Assembly (NCBI GenBank): GCA_902613805.1
Contig: CACMIV010000001.1
Coordinates: 168,001-232,000 of the forward strand
From: an uncultured Pelagibacteraceae bacterium
GTDB taxonomy: Bacteria > Pseudomonadota > Alphaproteobacteria > Pelagibacterales > AG-422-B15
DNA: 64,000 bases
Direction: 5' to 3'
Below are positions 1 through 8,893 of the stretch, one piece after another; position 1 is the stretch's first letter; each line of letters begins with the position of its first letter. Under the pieces are notes generated by a model that was given only the letters and a program-made list of their open reading frames with translations, searched no databases and was not told the origin of the DNA. A program made the translations under genes and the position numbers.

Positions 1-659
1 CTTATTAGTTGAAATGCTTCAGCATATTTACATCCATTTTGACTTCCTCTAAACTTTGATAGTGCTTGAACAGCCTCTATAGATCTTGACGGTGTTTTAC
101 TATTAATTTGAGACTTATATAATTTTAGTGTCTTAATTTTATCATTCAAAGTATCATCAATATTAATGAAAAAATTTGGATTGAACATTGGCTCTACATT
201 AGAAGCATTCCAGTGTGTTTCAGACAAAGTTTCATATAGTAATACATTTTTAGGAGAAGATTTCTTTGTTGGCCTACATGCAACCATTGTTGAGTCAAAA
301 ATGATTCTGTGATCTATATGTCGATCTGGAAACGGTGCAAAAACTGTATCAGGCTTTCTTTTATTTATAAATGAATATATCATGTGATTTAACTCACTGA
401 CAGGCACTTCATTTACTTTTGTAGCAGGTATTTCTAAAAAATTATAATCTTTTACTCCAAGAAATTTAAACGCTTTTATTGACTCATTTTTTGTTAAAGT
501 AAAATCTTTTTTATTATACAAAGGTGGTAAATGACCTGATACGACAAGTATCGAAACTTTGACTTTACTTTTTATAAACTTTTTAATTGAGCCTCCTAAA
601 CCAAGCGTCTCATCATCAGGGTGTGGCGCAATAATCACTATATTTTTAAAGTTTTTCAT
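1..659 (-). CDS. PIG-L/LmbE family deacetylase (3' end outside window)
   Basis: Zn-dependent deacetylase of the PIG-L/LmbE family, likely removing an N-acetyl group from a sugar or sugar nucleotide. I translated it from the ATG at 659-657: 219 residues are in the window and the frame is open to the edge, so only a few C-terminal residues should be missing. The metal-binding motif APHPDDE is at residues 11-17 and the second motif HIDH at 114-117. The ATG overlaps the stop of the preceding methyltransferase gene by one base (TGATG), so it is the last visible gene of the 4207-to-1 operon. The substrate is unknown; a deacetylase fits a cluster making aminosugars. Confidence 0.88.
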   Translation of the reverse strand, partial: MKNFKNIVIIAPHPDDETLGLGGSIKKFIKSKVKVSILVVSGHLPPLYNKKDFTLTKNESIKAFKFLGVKDYNFLEIPATKVNEVPVSELNHMIYSFINKRKPDTVFAPFPDRHIDHRIIFDSTMVACRPTKKSSPKNVLLYETLSETHWNASNVEPMFNPNFFINIDDTLNDKIKTLKLYKSQINSKTPSRSIEAVQALSKFRGSQNGCKYAEAFQLI

Positions 660-1909
660 CATAGGGTTATTGTTCTTAGATCTGGAAGTGGAACTATTAT
701 TTTAATATTTTTAATTTTTTTTGATTTTAATTTATCTACTATATCATCGACAAAGTTCCATGCAAATATAATTAGATAATTTGGTTTATTGATAATAATT
801 TTTTTAAAATTTACAATCTCAATACTTGATTGGGGAATAAATTTATTAATTTTTAGTTTATTGTCTTCAATTGTGTATTGAATACCCGATTTTGATAGTT
901 TAGATAGCTTAAGAAGTAGTACTGCCTTAGTAGGGGCCCCATATCCATAAACAGTAAAATTTTCATTTATTTTGCTAGTGACAAATTTATTCAACCTTAA
1001 CATTTTTTGTTGAATTTTTTTTTGCCATTGGGACATGTGTTTCTTATTATAAATAGATTTTTTTCTTTCATTTGAGAGAAACTTAGAGACTTGTTGACTG
1101 TTTTGTTCAGTACTTTTCTTACAAAGAACTCTAAGCGTTCCTCCTTGAACACTGTTTGTTGATATATTAATCACTTGAAATCCAATTTTATTAAGAAAAA
1201 GCACTATTGGGTTGGCGTGATGATAATCTAGATGTTCATGATAGATTGTATCAAATAAGTTTTTTTCAACTACATTTACAAAATAGCCAACTTCAAAACA
1301 AAAATATCCATTATTTTTTAATAAATATAGAATATTTGAGAATACATTTTTAATTTCATTTACGTGCGCTAATACGTTATGACTTGTTATAAAATCAACT
1401 TCACCAAAATCGTTTCTTATCTTTTTAGCCGAACTTTCATTGAAAAATTTATTATATGTGAAGATTCTATTACTATTTGCAATTTTAGAAGGTAATATTG
1501 CTGGATCAATACCAATAACTTTTAATTTTTTTTTCTTAAATGCCTTTAAGCATGTCCCATCGTTTGAACCAATGTCTAGAACAATATCATTTTTTTTTAA
1601 ATGGCATCTATTTACAATCCAATCTGCATAATTTTTAAAATGATTGATAAAACTTGGCGCAACTCCTGTAAGATATGTATAATTAGTTGCAAAAAGTTTT
1701 TTCGAATGGACCTCGTGGCCGAGTTGAAAATGATTACACGAATTACAATTATTAAGAACTAATCTATAGGAAATTTTTGACTTGGATTGGCGAGCGTTTA
1801 GCGCTAAATCATTTCCTAGAGGTAGACTTCCAAAATCAAGCATCTTCGACAATTCTCTAGATTCACATAGTCTACATTTGTTTATTTTCTTTATTTTTCT
1901 CACTAACAA
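659..1909 (-). CDS. NDP-sugar C-methyltransferase, zinc-binding class I SAM family
   Basis: Predicted to methylate a carbon of a keto-deoxysugar nucleotide, as do the NovU/TylCIII-type 3-C-methyltransferases. The 416 residues fit the family's usual length (about 410). An N-terminal zinc site is visible as C12/C15 and C55/C58, the SAM-binding loop is VLDIGSNDGT near 110-119, and the family motif YHEH lies at 223-226. A third domain follows, with YGYGAPTKA and a late hydrophobic FAWNF segment, as in Methyltransf_14 proteins. It overlaps the cupin gene upstream by 7 bases and the PIG-L gene downstream by 1. Position of methylation and substrate cannot be read from the sequence. Confidence 0.82.
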   Translation of the reverse strand: MLVRKIKKINKCRLCESRELSKMLDFGSLPLGNDLALNARQSKSKISYRLVLNNCNSCNHFQLGHEVHSKKLFATNYTYLTGVAPSFINHFKNYADWIVNRCHLKKNDIVLDIGSNDGTCLKAFKKKKLKVIGIDPAILPSKIANSNRIFTYNKFFNESSAKKIRNDFGEVDFITSHNVLAHVNEIKNVFSNILYLLKNNGYFCFEVGYFVNVVEKNLFDTIYHEHLDYHHANPIVLFLNKIGFQVINISTNSVQGGTLRVLCKKSTEQNSQQVSKFLSNERKKSIYNKKHMSQWQKKIQQKMLRLNKFVTSKINENFTVYGYGAPTKAVLLLKLSKLSKSGIQYTIEDNKLKINKFIPQSSIEIVNFKKIIINKPNYLIIFAWNFVDDIVDKLKSKKIKNIKIIVPLPDLRTITL

Positions 1910-2325
1910 TGTTTTCTTAACATTTCTTGTATATTATTAAAGTTTACAAAATCTACTCTTATTGTATCACTTTCATAGGTTTTCTGATCTCTAGGGTTTA
2001 GACTACTTACAATTAATGTTGTTTCCACAGGAAAATAGGTTGCATGAATTTCCATAGAAGGCGTAAATATATTGTCTCCTTGATTAACTTCTAAATAGTT
2101 TACGTCCTCTACATCTATTTTTCTAAAAAAATAATCTATTTTACCCTTCAATACGTACATTAGATGCCAGTCAGTCAAATGATAATGGTTAGATCTTATT
2201 GTGTGTGCATTACATTTTATGATTGAAACATTACTTACTTTGTCATCAACTATAGACAGGATTTCACCTCTTTCATCTTGATCTCTAAGAATATTTTTGA
2301 ATAAAGTTGATTTTTCAGGAAGCAT
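1903..2325 (-). CDS. WxcM/FdtA-like cupin, putative sugar ketoisomerase
   Basis: Small single-domain cupin of 140 residues. The N-terminal DERGEI segment and the histidine-rich strand HYHLTDWHLMYVLKG are typical of WxcM-like proteins, which include the dTDP-6-deoxy-hexos-4-ulose 3,4-isomerases FdtA and QdtA. A ketoisomerase next to a C-methyltransferase and an oxidoreductase suggests branched or amino-deoxysugar synthesis. It overlaps the oxidoreductase gene upstream by 11 bases and the methyltransferase downstream by 7. It could instead be a 3,5-epimerase-like or non-catalytic cupin; no acetyltransferase domain is attached, unlike full-length WxcM. Confidence 0.7.
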   Translation of the reverse strand: MLPEKSTLFKNILRDQDERGEILSIVDDKVSNVSIIKCNAHTIRSNHYHLTDWHLMYVLKGKIDYFFRKIDVEDVNYLEVNQGDNIFTPSMEIHATYFPVETTLIVSSLNPRDQKTYESDTIRVDFVNFNNIQEMLRKHC

Positions 2326-3262
2326 GATGTTTAAAATTTGTGTATTGCGATATTAATAATTCTAAATCTAAAATATTTCTCTTAATGTTAACGTTGATTA
2401 ATTTTTGGTTTTTGTGAATATCTGTTTTAACTTTTTTTAGCATTTCTTCAAATAAATTTCCATCATTAATAGTTCTTATTTTACCATTGGTCTTGTTATT
2501 AGTTATAATTTTTTTTTCAGCCTTTCTTCCATAAAAAAAATATTCAAATTTTATATAAAATTTATTTTTAAAGTTAATTTTGACAAAGTTTTCATAATTA
2601 TTGTCTATTCCAAAATTAACATTCAAATTTATTTGATTCATTTTCCCCATAATTTTAAATTTTTCTTTTGTATAATTTCCATAATTTTCTATTGAGACAA
2701 TTTTGATTTCATTATTTTCTGATATATCGTTTATCAATGAAATAGGATAACAACCAATATCATATATCAACGACGACGTAATATTTTTAATAGATCTAAA
2801 AGTATTTGATGGTATTTTAGGTATACAAAATTTAATATCTAATGACTTTATATTTTCCCTATTCTTCTGAAATGTCTCAATAAATTCAGAGTAAATTTTA
2901 CCATAACGATGCATAAAACATTCAAAAAAATATTTTGATCTACTTTGTGCTATTTTTTTAATACTTTCAAACTCTTCTGTAGATAGAAAAATTGGCTTTT
3001 CGATAAGACAATTAAAGTCGTTCAATAACAATTTCTTTGCTAATTCATAATGTGTTGAGGGAGGTGTTGATATGTAAAAAATATAATCTTTATCTAATTT
3101 ACTGATTGCTTGATCAACAGTATCAAATTTTAAAACGTCGTTTTCTTTTAAATCAAAACTGCTTGTAACAGCGGCTATATTGACATTTTTTAAATTTCTT
3201 ATGGCTGGAATAATTTTTTTCTTTGCATGCTCACCAAGCCCTACTATACAAAATTTATTCAT
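2315..3262 (-). CDS. Gfo/Idh/MocA family oxidoreductase
   Basis: NAD(P)-dependent sugar oxidoreductase of 315 residues. The N-terminal Rossmann glycine motif is IVGLGEHAKKK (residues 7-17), and the family EKP motif appears as LIEKPIFLS near residue 90. The C-terminal half is a weakly conserved beta-sheet dimer domain, with HRYGK where the family's substrate loop lies. The stop abuts the cupin with overlap and its start directly follows the stop of the lipid-carrier transferase (3263), so it is co-transcribed. It would oxidise or reduce a keto-sugar nucleotide in the same pathway as the cupin and C-methyltransferase. Confidence 0.78.
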   Translation of the reverse strand: MNKFCIVGLGEHAKKKIIPAIRNLKNVNIAAVTSSFDLKENDVLKFDTVDQAISKLDKDYIFYISTPPSTHYELAKKLLLNDFNCLIEKPIFLSTEEFESIKKIAQSRSKYFFECFMHRYGKIYSEFIETFQKNRENIKSLDIKFCIPKIPSNTFRSIKNITSSLIYDIGCYPISLINDISENNEIKIVSIENYGNYTKEKFKIMGKMNQINLNVNFGIDNNYENFVKINFKNKFYIKFEYFFYGRKAEKKIITNNKTNGKIRTINDGNLFEEMLKKVKTDIHKNQKLINVNIKRNILDLELLISQYTNFKHHAS

Positions 3263-4207
3263 CTATTTTTTAGCATTCATTAGAGAATATCTTAGTGAGA
3301 AATAAAAAATGATCGAAATAAAAAAACAGCCAGTAAATATTGATATTGTTTCATTGAGTCCTAAACTACATAAAAGAAATATGGATAAAAGTGAAAATGC
3401 TGTATTAATAGGCTGAATTAATAAGTATAACCATCCACCCTGAGTTCTTTGAGCTAATTGGTAAATTTGGTAATGATGTCTTGTATGTAAAGGTTCCTTA
3501 CGAATTAAACGATATAAAATTACATAGATTACATCAAGTATTGGTAAGCATAAAGTCGTTAGAAGATAATAAATTTTTAAATTTTGCTGTACCGCAGCTA
3601 AAACAATAAATATCAAAAATAATCCTGCTAAAAAAAAACTTCCTGCATCCCCAAAATATAAACTATTTGCTTTATAATTTAAGAGTGAAAAAGATATGAA
3701 AAATACAAGAGATAAATGTATTAAAATCTGAATATTTTTATCGAGAGAAAAAACAAAAGATAAAATCGAAAAATTTAAAATTCCAAAAAATACTATATTT
3801 AGATCAGCTCCATCGTAAAAGTTAATTGTGTTAGTTAAAAGTAGACTAAGAGTTAATATATAGGTCAGGATTAATATAAAGAGGTATGTATTTACAATAA
3901 CTAAATTAGAGAAAAATGTAGTAGTAATGAAAATTCCCATAAGAATCTGAATAATAATTCTTGTAGTAACACTTAAACTCATTAAATCATCAAAATAATA
4001 AATTAAAGTTAACACTGAAATTAGGGAAAGGGCTATTTTTAACTCTGAGGAGTAAGACTCGTTATTCAAATAAATATTTATCAATAAAGTAATTAAAAAA
4101 ATAATACCTGCACCCGTAGGTGTTTTATTAATTTCTAGATATATCCAAATATTTTTATACGCATGCAAGCTAATATAAATACAGAAAAAATTTATAAAAA
4201 ATAACAT
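3263..4207 (-). CDS. WbpL/WecA-type undecaprenyl-phosphate sugar-1-phosphate transferase
   Basis: Integral membrane enzyme (314 residues, about 9-10 hydrophobic segments) of the MraY/WecA/TagO family, expected to transfer a HexNAc-1-phosphate to undecaprenyl phosphate and so start repeat-unit assembly. The family landmarks are in order: TPTGAG, the YFDD aspartates, NFYDGADL, YFGDAGS, and a cytoplasmic HTRHHYQ loop. That last motif looks more like the WbpL group (HRSHAYQ) than E. coli WecA. It is the promoter-proximal gene of the leftward operon and is divergent from trhO. It is the only initiating transferase of this type I see in the window. Confidence 0.85.
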   Translation of the reverse strand: MLFFINFFCIYISLHAYKNIWIYLEINKTPTGAGIIFLITLLINIYLNNESYSSELKIALSLISVLTLIYYFDDLMSLSVTTRIIIQILMGIFITTTFFSNLVIVNTYLFILILTYILTLSLLLTNTINFYDGADLNIVFFGILNFSILSFVFSLDKNIQILIHLSLVFFISFSLLNYKANSLYFGDAGSFFLAGLFLIFIVLAAVQQNLKIYYLLTTLCLPILDVIYVILYRLIRKEPLHTRHHYQIYQLAQRTQGGWLYLLIQPINTAFSLLSIFLLCSLGLNETISIFTGCFFISIIFYFSLRYSLMNAKK

Positions 4208-4243
4208 TCTAATTATTAAATTAAAGTTTATGATACAAATAAT

Positions 4244-4263
4244 TATGTATATATTAATACATA
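4244..4263. promoter_or_regulatory. Dyad in the spacer between the WbpL-like gene and trhO
   Basis: The 67-base divergent spacer (4208-4274) must hold both promoters. It contains an inverted repeat TATGTAT-N6-ATACATA ending just before the trhO Shine-Dalgarno sequence. It could be an operator or a small 5' hairpin; in DNA this AT-rich it could also be chance. Confidence 0.25.
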
Positions 4264-4274
4264 GGAAATAACTT

Positions 4275-5216
4275 ATGAAAATAAAAAACCTTGAGATTGC
4301 AGTTTATACCTTTTATAGATTTAAAAAAATCAAAAATCTTAATAAAATCAAAGAACAAGTCGATGACAATTTATCTAAATATAAATCCTTAAAAGGAACA
4401 ATATTGATAGCTAATGAAGGGATCAATGGCTCATTAGCAGGAATTGCCCATGAGGCTTCTAAAGCTCTTCATGATATAAAAAAATTACTAAGTATAAGAA
4501 AACTCTCATTAAAAATAAACTCGTGTGACTTCGTCCCTTTTTACAAATTAAGAACAAAAATTAAAAAAGAAATTGTGAGTATGGGTGTCAATAATATTAA
4601 TGTTAGTAAAAAAACTGGAAAGTATATTAATGCAGTTGATTGGAACGATGTTATCAGAGATAATACAGTTACCACAATCGACGTTCGAAATAGTTATGAA
4701 AGAAAGATTGGATCTTTTGAAAATTCAAAAAATATCAAAATGAACAGTTTTAGAGAGTTTCCAAAAATAATAAAAAATTTAAATTTAGATAAAAAAAGTA
4801 AAATAGCAATGTATTGTACTGGAGGCATTAGATGTGAAAAAGCTTCGAGCTACTTAATAGATCAAGGTTTTGAAAATATAATGCAATTAGAAGGTGGTAT
4901 AATCAATTATCTTAATAAAAATAAAAATAAAAAAATGTGGAATGGTGAATGTTTTGTTTTTGATAATAGAATTTCAATTAACTCAAAATTATTAAAGGGT
5001 AAATATAGGCAATGTTATGGATGTAGATCTCCAATTAGTGAAATCGATATGAAGTCCCCAATGTATTTAAGGGGTGTAAGCTGCCCCAACTGTTATAATG
5101 ATAAAAGTGATAAACAAAAGAAATGTTACTCGGTAAGACAAAATCAAATTGATATTGCAGAAAGTAAACAAAAAAATCATTCATTTAAAAGGATCTATTT
5201 GAAAGATCTATCATAA
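4275..5216 (+). CDS. trhO: tRNA uridine(34) hydroxylase TrhO (rhodanese domain)
   Basis: Cytoplasmic enzyme that hydroxylates U34 of certain tRNAs to 5-hydroxyuridine by the oxygen-dependent route. The 313 residues fit the YceA/TrhO family. There is an N-terminal acylphosphatase-like domain, a rhodanese domain whose active loop is CTGGIRC with cysteines at 181 and 187, and a C-terminal part with two CxxC pairs (CYGC and CPNC). The ATG has a good ribosome-binding site, AGGAAA at 4263-4268. It is a housekeeping gene with no obvious glycan role and stands alone on the plus strand, converging with the SET-domain gene. Confidence 0.93.
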   Translation: MKIKNLEIAVYTFYRFKKIKNLNKIKEQVDDNLSKYKSLKGTILIANEGINGSLAGIAHEASKALHDIKKLLSIRKLSLKINSCDFVPFYKLRTKIKKEIVSMGVNNINVSKKTGKYINAVDWNDVIRDNTVTTIDVRNSYERKIGSFENSKNIKMNSFREFPKIIKNLNLDKKSKIAMYCTGGIRCEKASSYLIDQGFENIMQLEGGIINYLNKNKNKKMWNGECFVFDNRISINSKLLKGKYRQCYGCRSPISEIDMKSPMYLRGVSCPNCYNDKSDKQKKCYSVRQNQIDIAESKQKNHSFKRIYLKDLS

Positions 5217-5218
5217 AT

Positions 5219-5244
5219 AAATTATTTATTTGAAATAATTTTTT
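5219..5244 (+). terminator. Possible rho-independent terminator of trhO
   Basis: Immediately after the trhO stop there is a 9-bp AT-only stem (AAATTATTT / AAATAATTT) with a 5-base loop, running into a short T stretch. It overlaps the end of the convergent SET gene. A stem without G-C pairs is weak. Confidence 0.3.
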
Positions 5245-5728
5245 GAAGATATTTTAAATATTTTGGCCAATCATCTGATGAGATTATGAAACCGATGCAA
5301 TTTTTAGAACCACATTTGCAAACATGATCTCGAAAATCATCTTTATCAAATTCATAACCATAATCATAAGTTAATTCCTCTCCTTTACGAATCTTTTTAA
5401 TCGAACAAATCCAAATTTCATTTTTAATAATTTCTACTTCACAATTTGGATCACAGGAATGATTAATATATCGAGCCTTATTATACTTTGGAGTACCATC
5501 AATATCATACTTCTTATTTAGTTCAAAGATATAGACTGAACCTGTTCTATTTGAATTCAAGTATTTTTTTATTCTTTGCTCTGATCTTTTGTCACCTTCT
5601 GATTTAGATATTTTTTCACCAATATATTGAATAATTTTTTCACTTTTATTTATATTTTTTGCAGCTACAACACCATTGCCATGAATTATTGATTTTTTTA
5701 CTCGCCAAGTATTCTTAATTCTACTCAT
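5222..5728 (-). CDS. SET domain protein, putative lysine methyltransferase
   Basis: A 168-residue stand-alone SET domain. The hallmark motifs are clear: the HGNGV pre-motif near residue 17, ARYINHSCDPNC (the NHSC signature), EELTYDYGYEF, and a cysteine-rich post-SET tail CKCGSKNCIGF that should bind zinc. SET enzymes transfer methyl groups from SAM to protein lysines. The bacterial target is unknown; ribosomal or DNA-binding proteins are possible. It lies tail-to-tail with trhO and is unlikely to belong to the glycan pathways. The start is the ATG at 5728. Confidence 0.88.
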   Translation of the reverse strand: MSRIKNTWRVKKSIIHGNGVVAAKNINKSEKIIQYIGEKISKSEGDKRSEQRIKKYLNSNRTGSVYIFELNKKYDIDGTPKYNKARYINHSCDPNCEVEIIKNEIWICSIKKIRKGEELTYDYGYEFDKDDFRDHVCKCGSKNCIGFIISSDDWPKYLKYLQKIISNK

Positions 5729-5868
5729 AATAAATTTTTTTTTTCATAAAATAAGTAAACATACAATAGATTTAATTCAAAAAAAAATATAAATAATATA
5801 TTTAACAAAATGTAAGTTAGTAAACTATCGTAGCTTTACCATACAATTAATATATAATAATAAGCTAA
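5729..5868. promoter_or_regulatory. Divergent promoter region, SET gene / ugd
   Basis: This 140-base gene-free spacer separates two diverging genes, so it should carry both promoters. A TATAAT hexamer lies at 5853-5858, only 10 bases before the ugd ATG, which would give a nearly leaderless transcript. I see no convincing -35 partner. A run of ten T lies just upstream of the SET start. Confidence 0.3.
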
Positions 5869-7035
5869 ATGAAAATTTCTATAATCGGTCTTGGCTATGT
5901 TGGGCTTTCTTTGTCATATTTGATTTCTCAAAAATATACCACATATGCATATGATATAGATAGTGATAAGGTTGAAAAATTAAAAAAAGATATACCTAGC
6001 TCTCTAAACAATGAAGTTAATCAATTCCTAAATCAAAGAAAATTAGATCTCAAAATATCAAACAATATTGTAGATTGTTTAAAAAACTCAACATTTGTTG
6101 TTATTGCTGTACCAACAAATTATGACACAATAACAAATAATTTTAATACAGATATTGTGGAGAAAGTTATAAAGAATGTTATTAAAGTTGAGCAAAATGC
6201 TTCAATAATAATAAAGTCTACGATTCCAATTGGTTTCACAGAGAAAATAATCAACGATGTTGGAAAAAATAACATATATTTTTCCCCTGAGTTCCTCAGA
6301 GAAAGTAAAGCTTTACAAGATAACCTTTATCCAAGTAGAATTATCATTGGTGACAGGACAGAAAAATCAGAAACATTTGCTGAAATTTTGAAAGAATGTT
6401 CAAATTCTAGAAACGCAAAAATAATTTACATGAAATCAAAAGAGGCGGAGGCTACAAAATTATTTTCTAATGCCTTTTTAGCAATGAGAGTTTCTTTTTT
6501 TAATGAACTTGATAGTTTTAGTGAAGTTAATAACTTAAACTCAAAAAAAATAATTGAAGGTGTGTCTTCAGATCCAAGAATAGGTAATTACTATAATAAT
6601 CCTTCATTTGGATATGGTGGATATTGTCTTCCTAAAGATACTCAGCAACTTCTAAACAACTATAATAATATTCCAAATAATATTATTTCAGGAGTTGTAC
6701 GTGCAAATAAAACTAGAAAAGAATTTATTACTCAGTCCATATTAAAGAAAAAGCCAAGTATTGTTGGTGTTTATAGGCTTATAATGAAATCAGGCTCAGA
6801 TAATTTTCGTGAAAGTGCAATTATAGATGTTATAGATGAATTAATTAAAAATGGGATTGAAGTTATAGTTTATGAGCCACTTATAAGCTTAAAAATTAAA
6901 TTTCCATACAAAATTACTCATAAAATAGAAGATTTAAAAAAAATACCAGATTTAATAATTGCAAATAGGTTTTCAGAAGAAATTAAACATTTGCAAGAAA
7001 AGCTATATACGCGAGACATATTTCAAGAAAATTAA
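5869..7035 (+). CDS. ugd: UDP-glucose 6-dehydrogenase
   Basis: NAD-dependent oxidation of UDP-glucose to UDP-glucuronate, a precursor of acidic surface sugars. At 388 residues it has the same length as E. coli Ugd and follows it closely as I recall that sequence. It has the N-terminal NAD motif GLGYVG (7-12), KSTIPIGFT, SPEFLRE, the catalytic lysine in EATKLFSN (K197) and the catalytic cysteine in GYGGYCLPKDT (C253). The C-terminal YRLIMKSGSDNFR segment is characteristic. It is a monocistronic plus-strand gene whose stop overlaps the stop of the convergent dehydratase gene by 4 bases. Confidence 0.95.
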   Translation: MKISIIGLGYVGLSLSYLISQKYTTYAYDIDSDKVEKLKKDIPSSLNNEVNQFLNQRKLDLKISNNIVDCLKNSTFVVIAVPTNYDTITNNFNTDIVEKVIKNVIKVEQNASIIIKSTIPIGFTEKIINDVGKNNIYFSPEFLRESKALQDNLYPSRIIIGDRTEKSETFAEILKECSNSRNAKIIYMKSKEAEATKLFSNAFLAMRVSFFNELDSFSEVNNLNSKKIIEGVSSDPRIGNYYNNPSFGYGGYCLPKDTQQLLNNYNNIPNNIISGVVRANKTRKEFITQSILKKKPSIVGVYRLIMKSGSDNFRESAIIDVIDELIKNGIEVIVYEPLISLKIKFPYKITHKIEDLKKIPDLIIANRFSEEIKHLQEKLYTRDIFQEN

Positions 7036-8873
7036 ATCTTTAAATCAGTTTTATCTTTTAAAAATTTTTTTACTTTAACCAAATCATTTTCATTTACTAT
7101 ATTTTGTAATTCATCAATAAGCTTATTGAGTTTAGGAAATTCGATGTGACTATCTTTACCATAGAAGATATTTGGATTATTTGAAATCTTTGCATCCCCA
7201 TCAATGAGCAGCTCTTCGTAAAGCTTCTCACCCGGTTTAAGGCCTATTATTTTTATTGCTATGTCCCCAGAACCAGAAATATTATCAAACACTTTTAACC
7301 CTCTCAACTCTATCATTCTTTTAGCAACATCTATTATTTTAAGTGGCTCCCCCATATCAAGTAAAAATATCTCGCCGCCTTTTGCCATTAATGATGCATG
7401 AATAATTAAATTTACGGATTCTTGTACTGTCATGAAAAAACGAGTTACCTCAGGATGAGTAACTGTTACGTAATTACCTTGATCAATTTGATCATTGAAC
7501 TTATTAATAACTGATCCAGATGAACCAAGAACATTGCCAAATCTCACGATTGAATAAGTTGTCAATGACTCATTTTTAGTTGCATATGCTTGAACAATTA
7601 ACTCTGAAAGACGCTTTGATGCTCCCATAATGCTTGTTGGCCTTACAGCCTTATCGCTTGATATTAAAATGAAATTTTTAAAATTTAGCTGATCACATAA
7701 TGAAACTAAATTTAAGGTTCCAAAAAAATTATTATTTAATGACTCTGAGATATTATTTTCAACAAGCTCGACATGTTTATAGGCTGCTGCATGGAAGACA
7801 TAATCTAAATCAAATTGAGTTAGTAATTTTTTCAATAAGTCGAAATTATTTATACTTGTAAGACTAAATATTAAATTGATATTCAAATCATTAAGTTCAA
7901 TAATTTTTTCTAATTTTTCTTTTATTGCGTAAAGATTATATTCACTGTGATCTAATAAAATTAACCTAGATGGCGATTGAAAGATTATCTGCTTGCATAA
8001 TTCACTACCAATGGAACCCCCCGCGCCTGTAATTAATATACTTTTGCCTTTAAATTCTTTTTTATTAAGCTCTTGAATTTTGATATCCCGATTTACCAGA
8101 TCATTAATATTTAAATTATTTACATCCTTAATACTTATTTTTTCATTTATAATATCAGATAACGTAGGAAGAGTTCTAATATTAAGATTGAGCTTCTCAC
8201 ATCGACTTATTAATGCTCTTTTATCATTAAGATTAAGAGATGGAATTGCAACTATTAATGAATTAATTTTAAATTGTTTAATATATTTTTCAGCATTATC
8301 AAATGAAATAATTCTTATACCTGAAATGATTTTCCCTAACTTGCTATCGTCATCATCAATAAATAGTTTTACCTCAAATTCTCTACTTTCATTAATTGAA
8401 TTTAATAATTGAAAACCAGCGGTACCTGCGCCATATATTATTACATTCTTTTTTACTTTATTTTTGTCTCTATTCCTTGAAATAGATGAGATGCGCAGTA
8501 AAAATAATAAAAAACAAAATATAATTGGTTGAATGAATGCAATAGATCTTGGAATCCCAAAATTAAAATAAGAAAATATCAAAAAGAGAATTACCGTATA
8601 TATAATGCAACAATAAAAAATTCTTATGAACAGACTTAAATCGAAATATTTAGGAATATATTCGTAAATCTTAGAAAAGATGAATATTGGTATAAACAAA
8701 AATGCACAAATTAGATACGCATTAAAACTTAGTATAGGATCTAAACCTATATTTCCGGTAAATGGCAGATAATAAGTATCTAATCTTATTGAATAAGCTA
8801 TGTATGTCGAAATTATCGAAATGATAATATCAGTCAAAATTAATAATAAGTTTCTCTTTAAATAATTAATCAT
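7032..8873 (-). CDS. PglF/WbpM-type membrane NDP-HexNAc 4,6-dehydratase
   Basis: Membrane-anchored dehydratase converting UDP-GlcNAc to the 4-keto-6-deoxy sugar, the entry to bacillosamine, QuiNAc and related sugars. The 613 residues comprise four hydrophobic segments (roughly 8-130), a CoA-binding-like Rossmann domain starting at YGAGTAG (148-153), and an extended SDR with TGAGGSIGS (282-290). The catalytic region SSDKAVRPTSIMGASK (405-420) has Met416 where classical SDRs have Tyr, as in PglF and WbpM (an S-M-K triad). It is convergent with ugd, and its start is 20 bases from the stop of the GT4 gene upstream. Several products are possible because downstream enzymes decide the sugar. Confidence 0.88.
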   Translation of the reverse strand: MINYLKRNLLLILTDIIISIISTYIAYSIRLDTYYLPFTGNIGLDPILSFNAYLICAFLFIPIFIFSKIYEYIPKYFDLSLFIRIFYCCIIYTVILFLIFSYFNFGIPRSIAFIQPIIFCFLLFLLRISSISRNRDKNKVKKNVIIYGAGTAGFQLLNSINESREFEVKLFIDDDDSKLGKIISGIRIISFDNAEKYIKQFKINSLIVAIPSLNLNDKRALISRCEKLNLNIRTLPTLSDIINEKISIKDVNNLNINDLVNRDIKIQELNKKEFKGKSILITGAGGSIGSELCKQIIFQSPSRLILLDHSEYNLYAIKEKLEKIIELNDLNINLIFSLTSINNFDLLKKLLTQFDLDYVFHAAAYKHVELVENNISESLNNNFFGTLNLVSLCDQLNFKNFILISSDKAVRPTSIMGASKRLSELIVQAYATKNESLTTYSIVRFGNVLGSSGSVINKFNDQIDQGNYVTVTHPEVTRFFMTVQESVNLIIHASLMAKGGEIFLLDMGEPLKIIDVAKRMIELRGLKVFDNISGSGDIAIKIIGLKPGEKLYEELLIDGDAKISNNPNIFYGKDSHIEFPKLNKLIDELQNIVNENDLVKVKKFLKDKTDLKI

Positions 8874-8893
8874 TTATTTTACCTTGATAATTA

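Noticed and set aside
8080..8412. 110-codon plus-strand open frame
   Set aside because: Antisense within the PglF/WbpM-like dehydratase gene.
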